The notes under the pieces are model-generated. The model made no database searches and had not been told where the DNA came from. It worked only from the letters and a program-made list of their open reading frames with translations. Shown here piece by piece: positions 20,026 through 29,998 of a stretch of 64,000 bases of DNA (positions are counted from its first letter, which is position 1; each line of letters begins with the position of its first letter). This DNA comes from Paulinella micropora (lineage: Eukaryota; Cercozoa; Imbricatea; Euglyphida; Paulinellidae). A program made the translations under genes and the position numbers. The stretch is taken from contig WBZZ01006679.1 of NCBI GenBank assembly GCA_019918135.1, forward strand, positions 40,290 to 104,289, written 5' to 3'.

Positions 20026-22511
20026 AACTTTAAATGAGAAAAACAAAGTTTTCCAGATAAATCTGGAACTTCTGCCACTTGGCAGGTAATAGAAAGGCTT
20101 TGTCTGCAGCAACCTAAGTTAATCATGCCATAGAATTTTACACCCGCCCATTAGCAAGGAAGCTGATAAAATTGGTGGTTTGCTGCGATTGCGTTGCTAG
20201 AAAAGCTGAAAGAGCATTATTTCCAGCACCGTGGGGCTGGTAGCACACATAGCACCTGCAGTTAGCAGGATGAGGCATGGCAGGAAATGCCCCTCTGCAC
20301 CGCGGGCACGCACACCCGTCACCGTGCTGGAGGCAGACAAGGCACCTGCACGTGGGTGCATGCTGATAACAAAAGGGAGCGCGCTTCGGAGCGCATTTGA
20401 AACACTTACATCCTTCACCATGCTTGGGCTCGACTTCATTTACCTCGCAATCAGGGCATTCACAGCCCTCACCATGCGCAAAGCATTCGGCGCACTTACA
20501 TCCTTGCCCATGACGCTGCACTCGCTGCGGCTGCTGGCTGCCCTTGCGCTGCTTGTGGCCCTTGCGCTGCTTGTGGCCCTTGCGCTGCTTGCGGCCCTTG
20601 CGACCCTTCGCAGGCTTCGGCTCCTCCTACTCCTCCTCCTCCTCCTCCGACTCCTTCTCTGGCTTAGACTTTTTCTGCTGCGGTTGCTTCTTTTCTGGCT
20701 TCTTTGCTGCAGGCGTCGGCTTGTGCGTCGACGCAGGCGTCGGGACAGGCGGCGACTTTACTTCCATCACGTCGGCTTCCATGGCACGCATGAAGGCACA
20801 GGGAGGACACTTGCAGCCAGGCTTGTGGTGCGAGTTGCCTCCGCCACCCTTCTTGCTAGGCTTGGTTGGTTTCGGAGTCGCTGTGGTTGGCTTCGGATTC
20901 GCTGGGCTTGGCTTGGGATGTGCTGGAGGACCCACATCCAACCATTTCAGTTTCCCATCCTGCAGTCAAAAAGAAAAGTGCTCACACATATTACTACTAC
21001 ACTCAACAGAAACGTACCGCATCCACACCGACGGGGATTGACACCGGTTGCTTTCCCGCAGGATGGTTCTTCCAAAATCCCGGCCCGTGATCGGTCAATG
21101 GGAACATGCCGATGTAAAAATCTGCAACCAGTACCGGAATGGGAAACTTCCCCCCCTCTTTTTTCGTCGGCATGGTGAAGACCACATTCTCTCCTGAAAA
21201 TTCTGCAGCATGATCAATCAAGCCGCCTCCTTGAGAAGCAGGAATGTTTCCTGCTAAAATTTGCTCGCGCTTGTTCATGTTCAGCTTCCATATCTTGCGC
21301 TTGAGCCTCAACGTGTGGGTGCCGGGGTTCGCTGCAATGATTTTGAACTGTTCGGGATCCGTGACCTCGTCGAACTCTTCGCCGAAAAATTCCAACCGTG
21401 GATTGTGATCCCCGTCAAACCCGTTCAAGCGGAGGCCACTGGAACCAATGAAATCTCCAAGCTTGCCCCCATTGATGGGCATTGCATAAACCTTCACGCA
21501 ATCCGCACCCAACTCCTTGCATTCGTCGCCAGCGATGGTTCGCATGTCTAACAGCCCCCACTTCCACTTTGGAAGCGTGGCGCTCCGCTTGGGCCTCGCG
21601 GAACTGCATAAAAAAATTATGCATTAATATTTGATTGAAGAAATGAACTTACCCGGGGGAGATGGCAGGGGATGCGCTGTCCGCTGCACTAGTCTTGCGC
21701 GAAGGGCTGCACTTCTCTTGCCGCAGCCAGACAGCCTTCGGAAGTGGAACATCCGAAGGCCAAGCATTGTTACCAGCAAACAGATGGGGCTCAAACGCAG
21801 CAGAGATAAACTTCTTCACATACTCGTCAGAAACGTTGCCAGGATGGACATTCCAGTCCTTGGTGGTCGCGATCGGATCTATGTCTCCCTCCTCGCAGAA
21901 AACAAACTCAACAGATGGTTCAAACACACCCTCCGCCGTGATTTCCTCCACCTGGCGCGCAAGCATAACTGCACGTCGACCCATCGTGAAGGTATCTTCA
22001 GTCGCTTGCTTCTTCTCCAACCAGCGACCAGGCCTGCAGCAGTGCAAGCATTATTACAGCTTTCTATCACAGCTACGCCAGTAAGTACCCCAAGCACGCC
22101 AACCTCTCTGCACTACTACTAGGGCCTCGGGTCGTGAGCCAGCAATCCAGCGACTACCAGTCCACAAGCAGTGAAGGAATGCGTGCACAATCTAGAAAAA
22201 AAAAGTACCCCTATCTCTAATCCCAGATCACTCCAGTACTGCTTGATGAGCAGCAAAAAATAAATGACAGCATTGGTCATGGGGTCCGTGAACGCTAAGA
22301 GAAGCCTATCATCACATAGCACTGCTTTATTGTACCATTCATGAAAACAGCACGTACCCTTTCTGCAATTCAACTTTTTCCTCTTGCGAGGCATCCTGCG
22401 CGAACTTAACGTAGTACTTCTTGGTGTTGGGAATTGCCCAATACTTCAAGGCTGGCTTCGGATTGACTACGAGCTGAAGTATGCGCCTGGGCTGTTTAGG
22501 CGCGCCGGTGA

Positions 22512-22650
22512 GGGGCGGCGACACATCTTCACGCGCGGGGGAAGGCGGCGGCACATCTTTACCCGCGGGGGGAGGCGGCGGCACATCTTCACGCGCGGGG
22601 GAAGGCGGCGGCACATCTTTACGCGCGGGGGAGGCGGCGGCACATCTTCT
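22512..22650 (-). repeat. Coding minisatellite, about four 30-bp units
   Basis: Units of the type GGCGGCGGCACATCTTCACG repeat four to five times and encode DVPPPSPARE / DVPPPPPAGK alternately in exon 4 of the TE-1 cysteine-rich gene. One unit is a base short, which produces an alternative frame at the 5' end of the array. Confidence 0.85.
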
Positions 22651-22895
22651 TCATTGAGACGCAGGACTGCGTTCTGTTGCAGCAGACCTGACTTGGCAGC
22701 TTCGGAAAACTTGCTGATGTTCTGCAAGTCCTTCTGCAACTGCAGCTGCTGTTCCGCCGTCAGCTCAGTCCTTTCCTCCTCGCGGCCGTTGTGCTTCGAC
22801 TCGCTGTCAGAACATTAAATAATAATATTGCAATGCAAATCAAAGTAGTAAACCTGTCATTGGGGTCGGAGTTGCCTTCTGCCGCAGCCGGGCTC

Positions 22896-23337
22896 TTGAG
22901 AAGAAGAAAAAGGAGAAGAAGAAGAAGGAGGAGAAGAAGAAGGAGGAGAAGAAGGAGGAGGAGAAGAAGGAAGAGAAGAAGGAGAAGAAGAAAAAAAAGA
23001 AGCATAGTTGTAGCAATACTATCAGCTCCAGTAGTAGTTACTAGTAGTAGTAGTAGTAGTAGTAGGAGGAGGAGGAGGAGGAGGAGGAGGTCTGGAGAAG
23101 AAGAAGAAGAAGAAGAAGAAGAAGAAGAAGAAGAAGAAGAAGAAGAAGAAGAAGAAGAAGAGTAGTAGTGGTAGTAGTAGCAGCAGTAGCAGTAGTAGTA
23201 TTGGTAGTAGTAGAGGGAGGAGGAGGAGGAGGAGGAAGAAGAAGAAGAAGAAGAAGAAGAAGAAGAAGAAGAAGAAGAAGAGTAGTAGTAGTAGTATTGG
23301 TAGTAGTAGTGGTGGTAGTAGTAGTAGCAGCAGTAGC

Positions 23338-23368
<31 letters not shown>

Positions 23369-23600
23369 GTAGAGGGAGGAGGAGGAGGAGAAGAAGATGA
23401 AGAAGAAGAAAGAAGAAGAAGAAGAAGAAGAAGAAGAAGAAGAAGAAGAAGAAGAAGAAGAAGAAGAAGAAGAAGAAGAAGGAGAAGGAGAAGGAGGAAG
23501 AAGAAGAAAAAAAAGAAGAATGTATATAGTTGTAGTAAAACTAGCAGCTGCAGTGAGGAGGAGGAGAAGATGAAGAAGAAGAAAGCAAAAAAAAGAAATT
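22896..23600. repeat. GAA/GTA/GGA microsatellite inside intron 2
   Basis: About 700 bp of almost pure (GAA)n, (GTA)n, (GGA)n and (GCA)n blocks on the plus strand. On the minus (transcribed) strand it is a long pyrimidine-rich run ending at the splice acceptor before exon 3. The poly-Arg, poly-Glu and poly-Val ORFs here are artefacts of the repeat. Confidence 0.9.
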
Positions 23601-24189
23601 CAATTACTACCCCTCGGCTTGTTTGCTGTTATTGTTAGCAGCTTGATCTGCCATCTCGTTTGCCAAGGCGCGCTTGGTTTGTTTTCTCTTTTTCTGTGCC
23701 GCCTGCAGACAATGTCATGTATGTGCATGGCATATGTATGTATCATTGATTTGCCAACCGGTTTGCGTTGCTTCTTTTTTGGAGGCGACTTAGAAGAAGG
23801 GCTTGCAGCTTCAGGCTCTTCTGCAGGTAGCGCAGTGTTTGCTGCAGGTGCTTTGCCCCTTCGAACTCTGCGCCCGACGGCAGATCTTGAAAGATCTCGT
23901 TCTTGGAGGCCAGAACAAATGTTTTCCCAGAAGGAACGTACGTGTGTACGACGTTATCTGGTACACTGTGCCATGCCTTGGCCTCTGCCTTGGGGGAAGG
24001 AAAATTCCAATACTTTGCAGTAACTTCTGGGGGGATAATGCAATCCTGCAAGTTTTTCCAATTCGGTTCGCCGTTGGTTTTCAAAAAAATGCGTTGCCCC
24101 TGATCGTCCCTCTCCACCCGAAAATTTTGCATGCTCGAGACAACATGCTTGTCTACTGAATCGTCACCTTTGGGCTTTCCAGAACTCAT

Positions 24190-24677
24190 TTCTCAATTCA
24201 CTAAGTGAGTGTTGGAGGGAAATTCGACTTGAACAAAAGACACACCGGTCGGAGGTGGAAAAAGTGGCTGAAATGCCACTTTTCCAGTGTGGATTCCCTT
24301 TTTTTCCAACGTACAGGGGTGCACTCTCGTCGTCTTCAAGGCCACTACTTGTCTTCTGTGCTGTTTGACAGACGCCCTCGGTATGGTTGATATGATATGA
24401 TGCTATATGACGTTTGATTTATGACATCTAGGGCGTCTGTCAAGTAAATTGAACCTAGTTCTATCGGGAAAAAGTAAAAGTGCTGCACTTTGAAAAGGTC
24501 TCATGTTTTTCTTTTTTTTAAATGAAAACACGTTGCTCCACGACCACAGGCATGCTGGCATGTCTTCCCCGACCCCTGTGAAGCCGCTGGCAGTGCCTAG
24601 CGCGGCAGCAATAAGGCTTGCAAGGGCCAAAGCTTCCAAGTATGCGAAATATTATTATATAATATACCACTGCTAGA
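24190..24677. promoter_or_regulatory. TE-1 divergent intergenic promoter region
   Basis: 488 bp between the start codons of the two divergent TE-1 genes. It contains a short hairpin (GTGGC and GCCAC arms, 24257-24285) and a perfect 14-bp inverted repeat (24365-24378 with 24430-24443). No TATA box can be called with confidence. Promoter function is inferred from gene orientation only. Confidence 0.5.
24365..24443. repeat. 14-bp perfect inverted repeat spanning 79 bp
   Basis: TTGACAGACGCCCT and AGGGCGTCTGTCAA enclose 51 bp of AT-rich sequence. It could be a paired regulator-binding site or a tiny nested inverted-repeat element. Confidence 0.8.
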
Positions 24678-26982
24678 ATGGAGTTGGATATCAGCTCAAC
24701 ACTTGTTTCTCATGCCCTCACACTGTCAAACATGATTTTTTATGATAGAAAACATGAATCCAACATATCAGGGCCTGCAGTATTTCCTGTTTGTGGCAGG
24801 CTAACTGGCTACAGTGGGCATGAAGTGCAGCACTCACCTGGTGATCTACTAGACACTACTACGCTAGTTGATGATGAATCCGAGCATTCCTCATGTTCGT
24901 CAACAGCAACCGACAGCACTCTATTCATGCATGGCTGTAGCACGTCAGCTGGTTCATGTTCAGACTCAGGGTGTCAGTCTAGTCAGTCTGCGAGATCGCG
25001 ATCGTTTCAAAGACAGGATGGACACTCAAGAAAGCGTATCGACGAGAGAACCGTTTCCGAACAGCATGCCAAGAGGCTCAAGAAGAGTAGGGAGTACCAG
25101 GCATGTAAACGGTCAGCTGCAGTAGTGGAGGCTGAGTTTCCTAGTGATGAAGAGCTGCAGGCCATGTTGCTCTCTGCGCAAGGGCGACAGAGATTTCCCA
25201 AAACCAGCGCCCTCCTAGAAACTAACAAGGCTCAGGCTGCAGCTGCTTCTGCCATTGGTGACATTGTTGCTGAATTGCCGGCTCGTTCTGCACACAAGCA
25301 AACAATTATCGGCAAGCTGAGGGGCAAGATGTCGGCGAAGGAGTTCCAGTCCTTCTTTACTTCCGTCAGTGAGAGGTATGCACGCAAAGCACTCGCTGTG
25401 CAGAAAAAAGTCCTGGAAGGACGTGCCAAAGGGGAAAAGCCTGATAAAGTCGACATTTTCGAACAGAAAAGAACGACTGATGAATCCCGCGAGGCTTTTT
25501 CTCAGTGGGAGAAGAAAGCGACTGCAAGGATTGTGTTGGAGAACATGGGCGCTAAGTCAGGGCGAGAAACTCTTTACTGGTATGGAACCACAAGTTCTTT
25601 CTACAAATCTTACCGCACTGAGCTTTTCCCCAATATCTACAAGGCCATGGTCGCTGACGCAGGGTCTGTAGAGCGCCTGGTGTACGAACTGAAGGGCACC
25701 CAGTGGGTTGCTGATAATGCAAGAGCCTACACGTGCGGCGGTCGTTGTGGCAATGCATGCAATCATTTTTACAGGCCGCGAAATGAAGCATCCTTGTACA
25801 AGATCCTGAAAGAGGATAATATTACCTTCCGCTGCATTACGAAGACCGTTCCCTGCCGGTGGCATGATAACTGGGAAAGATGGAAAGCCGAGCTCAAGCG
25901 TGAACAGGCAAAGCCAGAGGGCAAGCAGGACCTGAAGCTGATCCAGCGACTGAAGGCGAAGGTAGTGAGTTGCCAACGACACGATGAGCAGTACCAGGCG
26001 CAGCGCAGGTCGATATTTCTTGCCTGTGCACATCGCAGCCGCTGAGTTTATGTGTTGCATGCTACGCAGCTATATCCAGGCTAAGGTCGAGAGTTTGGAG
26101 GCTGGGTCCGGGGAGTGGGTCATTTACCAAGATTATTTATCTTGGTATTCTGAAACAGGCTGCAAGATGAATGATCTGCTCTTTACTGTAGTCACCCGCC
26201 GCGCCGACGGCCAGTTGCAATACGAGTACATACACAACATCATGATGGTTGAGCACACTGGCGCAACCACCCGTTACTGCTGGGACTATCATCTGAGGAG
26301 CAAGGAAGATGGAGGAAGCGGGGAGATCTCTTCTTTTCCCGGCCCTGGTACTCGCACTGGCGATGGCGGCGGCGACTTTCAGAACTATGAGTTCGTTTTT
26401 TCCGAGGCGCACTACTGGGAGAAGTATGGAGTGGATATCAGCACGGACATGCTGTGTGCATTTCATGCGTGGAACCCATGCGACGGAGCAAAGAGGAAGT
26501 TTACCAAGGTCTTCACTAAAGACCAGGTCGAGCAAGGGCGCGGCTTCGCTCTTGTCGAGGAGTGGCTTGAGTCAGCGCAGGGAGCGGGATAATATTATGA
26601 CAACAACCGGTTCTATGGTCACGACGCAGACGTGATCGAGAAGTGGGTGAAAGAGAACAAGGTTGAACCTCGCAAACTCAGTTCTTGGGGCCTTCGCAAC
26701 TTGCGCTCGTTTCGTTACTCCAGGCCCACCCTCACTTCTGGCAAACAGTTCATTAGCGGTGTTGCCTTTGGTGCTTACACTAGCGTTGCGCCCGACGCCG
26801 ACCGCATTGTCCTTGACATGCGATCGGACGAAGTCGCTGGCGGCAAGAGGTGCGAGCCATGCACACAGCGGTTTAAGCAGCCCCATCCATCGCACAAAGG
26901 CGTCGACAATGCCCATCGAAGAATGGCCGAGGGGAGCGTGTGGCAGCGGTTCATGTGCAGTCTGGTGCAACTGCGGACCTGA
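24678..26982 (+). pseudogene. TE-1 DDE-like transposase
   Basis: The first frame (24678-26045) has a Ser-rich N-terminus, a basic segment, and Cys/His sets (CGGRCGNACNH, later CRWH and CQRH). A shift near 26000 moves coding into the frame of 25984-26592. Here W-V-I-Y-Q-D-Y-L-S-W (first acidic residue near 26130), FVFSEAHYW (near 26393-26420) and HAWNPCDGAKRKF (near 26464-26500) line up with the first, second and third catalytic blocks of a broad group of eukaryotic transposase-like proteins that carry DFxENY and HGKGxCDGxGGxxKR motifs. The family is recalled from memory. At the second block Glu stands where Asp is usual. A TAA at 26590-26592 and a shift near 26980 follow. It would cut at the terminal inverted repeats, but as written it is broken. 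Confidence 0.6.
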
Positions 26983-27743
26983 CGCGGGAGCAAAAGATTT
27001 CATACTTCAAGCGGCTCGCCTCCCAGCGTTCGGCAAACAAGAAGGCAAAGAAGAGCTTAAACGTTGGGCAATTGCGCAAACCGCGCCTAGCCGAGCTCTG
27101 TCAGCAGTTGGGGCTGTCCTCTGTCGGCACGGTACCAGAGTTGAAGGAAAGGCTCCAGGCGCACATGGCACAGCAGCCCAACAGCGTGTCACCCGAGGGC
27201 GCAGCAGCCGATAGCGAAGTGCCCGTCAGCAGGCTGCAGAATAAGAGCTTCAACGTTGGGAAATTGCGCAAACCGCGCCTAGTCGAGCTCTGTCAGCAGT
27301 TGGGGCTGTCATCTGTCGGCACGGTATCAGAGTTGAAGGAAAGGCTCAAGGCGCACATGGCACAGCAGCCCAACAGTGTGTCACCCGAGGGCGCAGCAGC
27401 CGACAGCGAAGTGCCCGTCAGCAGTGGAAAGAAAGGGGTGGAGAAGAGAGCTAGCAAGCAGGCTGCTACAATTAAACCTACTGCTTCTAATTCCTCGGGC
27501 GCGGCCGCAGCAGCTTCTACCAGACAGCCTCGCTCCAAGGCGGCGAAGGTAGACTCATATGCTGAAAGCGACGCAGAAGATGATGAAGGGAGCGAGTACG
27601 AAGAGCCCGCAACGCGCTGGATGTGCGCGTATTGTAATTATCCAAATCCATTAGGTCCAGGTGATCAGGAATTCGCAGGATGCATTAACTGCGGTGGCTT
27701 GGCTTCATCTGATGATGAATCAGATCTGGAGGAGGATGAGTGA
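26940..27743 (+). pseudogene. TE-1 transposase C-terminus with two SAP repeats
   Basis: Continues the transposase in another frame. Two near-identical copies of LRKPRLxELCQQLGLSSVGT, each followed by ELKERLxAHM, lie at about 27069-27165 and 27255-27360. They match the SAP helix-turn-helix motif that binds AT-rich DNA, and each is followed by a shared Gln/Pro/Ser/Glu/Ala linker, so a unit of about 190 bp was duplicated. The C-terminus has an Ala/Ser/Lys-rich linker, an acidic stretch, and a CAYC...CINCGG pair resembling a RanBP2-type zinc finger (27619-27690). It ends at a TGA at 27741-27743. The ATG at 26940 may not be a true start. Confidence 0.7.
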
Positions 27744-28215
27744 GTGGGCGTGGTTTTTTTTTATTTTTAGCAGCTGAATGAGGCCAATCATGTTGAAAGT
27801 CCTTAGAAATGTAGCTGCTTGAGATGCTGACACTGTGTCTTTGCACTGGCACTGCAGGACTTTGAATTATTGCATTTTGTCACTAGCTTAGCGTACTTGT
27901 ACTGGCGAGTGGCTGGCGGGTGCCACCAGGACCAGAAAAAAATAATTAGTGGCAACAAAAGCTGAATTCAATTAAATCTGCATCGAAATCGTGTTTGTAT
28001 CGTTTGTAGTTACGCGCTGATAGCAGGTAACATGTAGCACGTGCACTTTGCAAGTACCGGTGCAGGCCGCTATCTGCTATGGTCTGCATGCTCATCTACG
28101 CACCTTAATAATAGTTCAAACATTGTTTTTTTGCATTAAAATACAATATTACAGCTTTAAACAGTGTTCTACGTCATTATTTTAATATTTGAAACTTTGC
28201 ATGCAAAAAAAGTTT
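27744..28215 (+). other. TE-1 right subterminal region
   Basis: AT-rich, no supported gene. Likely holds the transposase gene terminator and end-binding sequences. No copy of the left subterminal repeats is seen here. Confidence 0.55.
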
Positions 28216-28260
28216 CCCTACGACCGGACCCGGGGCGGCCCCTACTTCATAAGTCTCCGT
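28216..28260 (-). repeat. TE-1 right terminal inverted repeat
   Basis: Reverse complement begins ACGGAGACTTATGAAGTAGG and matches the left end. It is followed outside by CATG (28261-28264). Confidence 0.85.
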
Positions 28261-28264
28261 CATG

Positions 28265-28831
28265 TGTGAAGTATTCAAAGGTCTCCGGATCTATCTCGTG
28301 TGCGTTGTTACGAGGGGGCCAGTAACGCTGCATCAAGATGGTAGGGCGATCGCGGTGGAAGCCTTGGATGGCTTCAGAGAACTCTGTTAAGTATTCATTG
28401 TCGCAGTTGGTCTTTCCATACCATTGTCGCGGTTCTGTGTGCGCGTATATTCTGCTTACACTGGTATGTGGTAACTTAGCATCCCGCGGGAGGAAAGTTC
28501 TTACCAAAAGTGGCCTATCGGCGAAGTGGTTGTAATCCGCCGAGGGGAGAAGCCAGTCTTCAGTCACTTGAAAGGTGGGCGGGCTTATAAGGGGTTGGAA
28601 ACGGAAGACTCCGTGGCGGAGCGATTGTATCCTAGGGTGGTAGCGTTCCACTCTTGGGTGTTGCATGTGCACCATTGTAGAGTCCGGCCATAGGCCTTGG
28701 TCGAGCGTAAAGTGCTTTGGGATCCAGTATCCCAGGTGACGGCGATGCGGGTGAGCGCCTGGAATCATGGTCATGGCCGCTGTCGGGAAAAACGTGGCAA
28801 AAATGTCCCGAACAATGTAGACAATTGTCAC
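28265..28831 (-). pseudogene. Gypsy-A gag-like region, N-terminal part
   Basis: The minus-strand frame is open from about 28850 to the TE-1 junction; the apparent stop at 28247 is already inside TE-1. The first ATG in frame is at 28774. The peptide is rich in His, Pro and aromatic residues (PGAHPHRRHLGYWIPKHFTL near the N-terminus) with no recognised domain. Its frame continues in 19552-18645 on the other side of TE-1. Only about 50 bases separate it from the neighbouring copia fragment, so any leader or LTR of Gypsy-A is missing. Confidence 0.55.
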
Positions 28832-28919
28832 CTTCAGTCTTAACGATATATTTCAAATCCAGTGACTAAATTCAGTCCTATCATTAATGTTCAAGTTCCT
28901 CAATATTTCATGATACGGC

Positions 28920-29444
28920 CTAATGAATTATGATTACCAATTCTATTCTACCGAAAGAAGTTAGTACAAACGGGTCTTGTGCTATATCTATGGACGCAAA
29001 ATTGGAGTCTTGACGGGCATGATATCCGCATAACTCAGCATAAACCAGCCTCTTTGCTTCCTCCCCTGCCTTTCCTCCTTGTCCATACTTCATCCCACAC
29101 TGTTCTCCCTTCCAGTTCAATCCTTGACATCGAATGGTCTGTGGGCCTGTTGTGTTGCTCTTTGGGGTAGAGATAGTGGGTTGTGGGGTTTCTTTCTTTC
29201 TCTCTTTTAAGTTCTGAGGGGGTGTAGGTGTCGATTTCTCTTTTGTTTTCCGTTTCTCTTTTCGTTTGGTTGCAAGGGGTTGTGCTAGCGATGGTGGAGG
29301 TTGCACACGTTGCATGTCAGGTGGGATTGTGAGGGTAGGAGTTGTTGTTGTTGAGGTGTCGAGGCGTTGTTCACTGGTGAGAGTGCGTTGTGAAGGGTTG
29401 TGGGGTCTGTCACGGAGTGTGTTGCGAGCCATAGGAGCACTCAA
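28920..29444 (-). pseudogene. Copia-C CCCH module region
   Basis: A 174-codon open stretch. It has a Thr/Pro/Lys-rich linker, then R-C-x8-Q-C-G and L-C-G-Y-H with ligands at 29019-29129, matching the Copia-A module at 3818-3934 including the following R-Q-D / E-Q-D and I-D residues. It ends at the boundary with Gypsy-A sequence. Confidence 0.65.
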
Positions 29445-29657
29445 CAGTTCCCTCCCCCCCCCCCACGGGCTCTTGTGGGTTGTTCTAAGGGTTTGTTTTC
29501 ACTTTGCTCCCCTTGAGGTTCATTATCCTCCTCACTCTCTTGCTCAGCATCACGAGCAAGTATGTGATCCCCACCTCCTATGTTTCCATCCATTGCGTCC
29601 TCGTTACTTTCCATTATAACAAGCCCATACTCTTCTTCTCCAGAGCTGCCTTCCCCG

Positions 29658-29888
29658 TCAGACAATGTTTCCTTCTCCTTCCTCAACCTCTTCTCCTACC
29701 TCTCCTCTTATAAGAGTAACTCCCTTTGACCCTTTCTTTCGAAACCTTTCATTCTTGTCTCGTTCCTTCCCTTTCGAGGAGTCAGAGTGAGTTGACTTAG
29801 GACCGGTTCGTTTGGAGTTAGAGTTCAGTTTGGGGCAAAAACGCTTAGTATGCTCAGTTTGATAGCAGTTGTAGCATGTAGCCGTCAA
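29658..29888 (-). pseudogene. gag: Copia-C gag zinc knuckle
   Basis: CYNCYQTEHTKRFC near 29834-29876 is a C-x2-C-x4-H-x4-C zinc knuckle, followed by a Lys/Ser-rich stretch and then acidic sequence (29441-29686 in another frame). Expected to bind element RNA during particle assembly. Confidence 0.75.
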
Positions 29889-29998
29889 CCACCATTCCTG
29901 TCCTGAGCTATCATTCCCATGACTGTCGCCCTTTTTCCCTTTCCCGTTCTTTGTCCATCTCTTGTTCCTGTCTCTCTTCCCTCCTCTGCCTTCTCCAT

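Larger units (their letters stand above)
20138..24189 (-). pseudogene. TE-1 cysteine-rich CxCxxC protein gene, seven exons
   Basis: Exons (minus): 24189-23759, 23702-23611, 22892-22854, 22803-22359 or -22358, 22033-21653, 21603-21018, 20960-20138. All introns are GT-AG, most acceptors are TGCAG, and phases agree at every join from exon 2 onward. The product would be about 930 residues. Exon 1 and exon 4 carry similar KYW-x-(F/I)-P segments. Exon 4 has a DVPPPSPARE-type repeat. Exon 7 has a Lys/Pro-rich stretch, a Glu run, a basic KGRKGRKQRKGHK repeat, and seven CxCxxC units (CKCPPC near the start, then CKCAEC, CECPDC, CKCFKC, CRCLVC, CACPRC, CRCYVC), mostly preceded by HGxG. Lesions are a frameshift in exon 1 near 23840-23870 and a TAG in the Glu run near 20628. 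Metal binding and DNA binding are likely but inferred. Confidence 0.7.
19557..28260. mobile_element. TE-1: 8.7-kb DNA transposon with two divergent genes
   Basis: Both ends carry the same inverted sequence beginning ACGGAGACTTATG, followed by G or A and then AGTAGGGGCC. CATG flanks both sides (19553-19556, 28261-28264). Taking the element out joins two minus-strand Gypsy-A coding pieces in frame. CATG is a palindrome, so the duplication could be 4 or 2 bp, with the inverted repeat correspondingly longer. Inside are a minus-strand seven-exon gene for a CxCxxC-rich protein and a plus-strand DDE-like transposase gene, divergent from a shared region at 24190-24677. I cannot assign a superfamily. 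Both genes are damaged, so this copy needs help to move. Confidence 0.85.
1..28774 (-). mobile_element. Gypsy-A: Ty3/gypsy-type element in three pieces
   Basis: Minus-strand coding pieces at 28774-28265, 19552-16994 and 1278-1 fit one element read right to left: gag-like, linker, RT, RNase H. The gaps are filled by two other elements, each with its own termini and target duplication. Across the TE-1 gap the reading frame continues when one CATG copy is removed. Across the Copia-A gap the RT-type sequence continues apart from a TGA at the joint. No LTR was found. The 3' end lies beyond the left window edge, and the 5' end abuts a copia fragment near 28.85 kb. That the gag-like pieces belong to this pol is inferred from order, strand and frame. 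Confidence 0.7.

Noticed and set aside
20231..21178. 315-codon plus-strand ORF
   Set aside because: It overlaps exons 6 and 7 of the minus-strand cysteine-rich gene, whose splice phases and CxCxxC repeats are convincing. The plus frame is leucine/arginine-rich shadow sequence.
22791..23638. Long ORFs of poly-Arg, poly-Glu, poly-Leu and poly-Val
   Set aside because: They are frames of the trinucleotide microsatellite and of the intron that contains it.
24678..27743. Introns as the explanation for the two frame changes in the transposase gene
   Set aside because: No GT-AG pair near 26000 or 26980 gives the needed phase, and an in-frame TAA at 26590 also exists. Simple decay fits better, although rare splice sites cannot be excluded.
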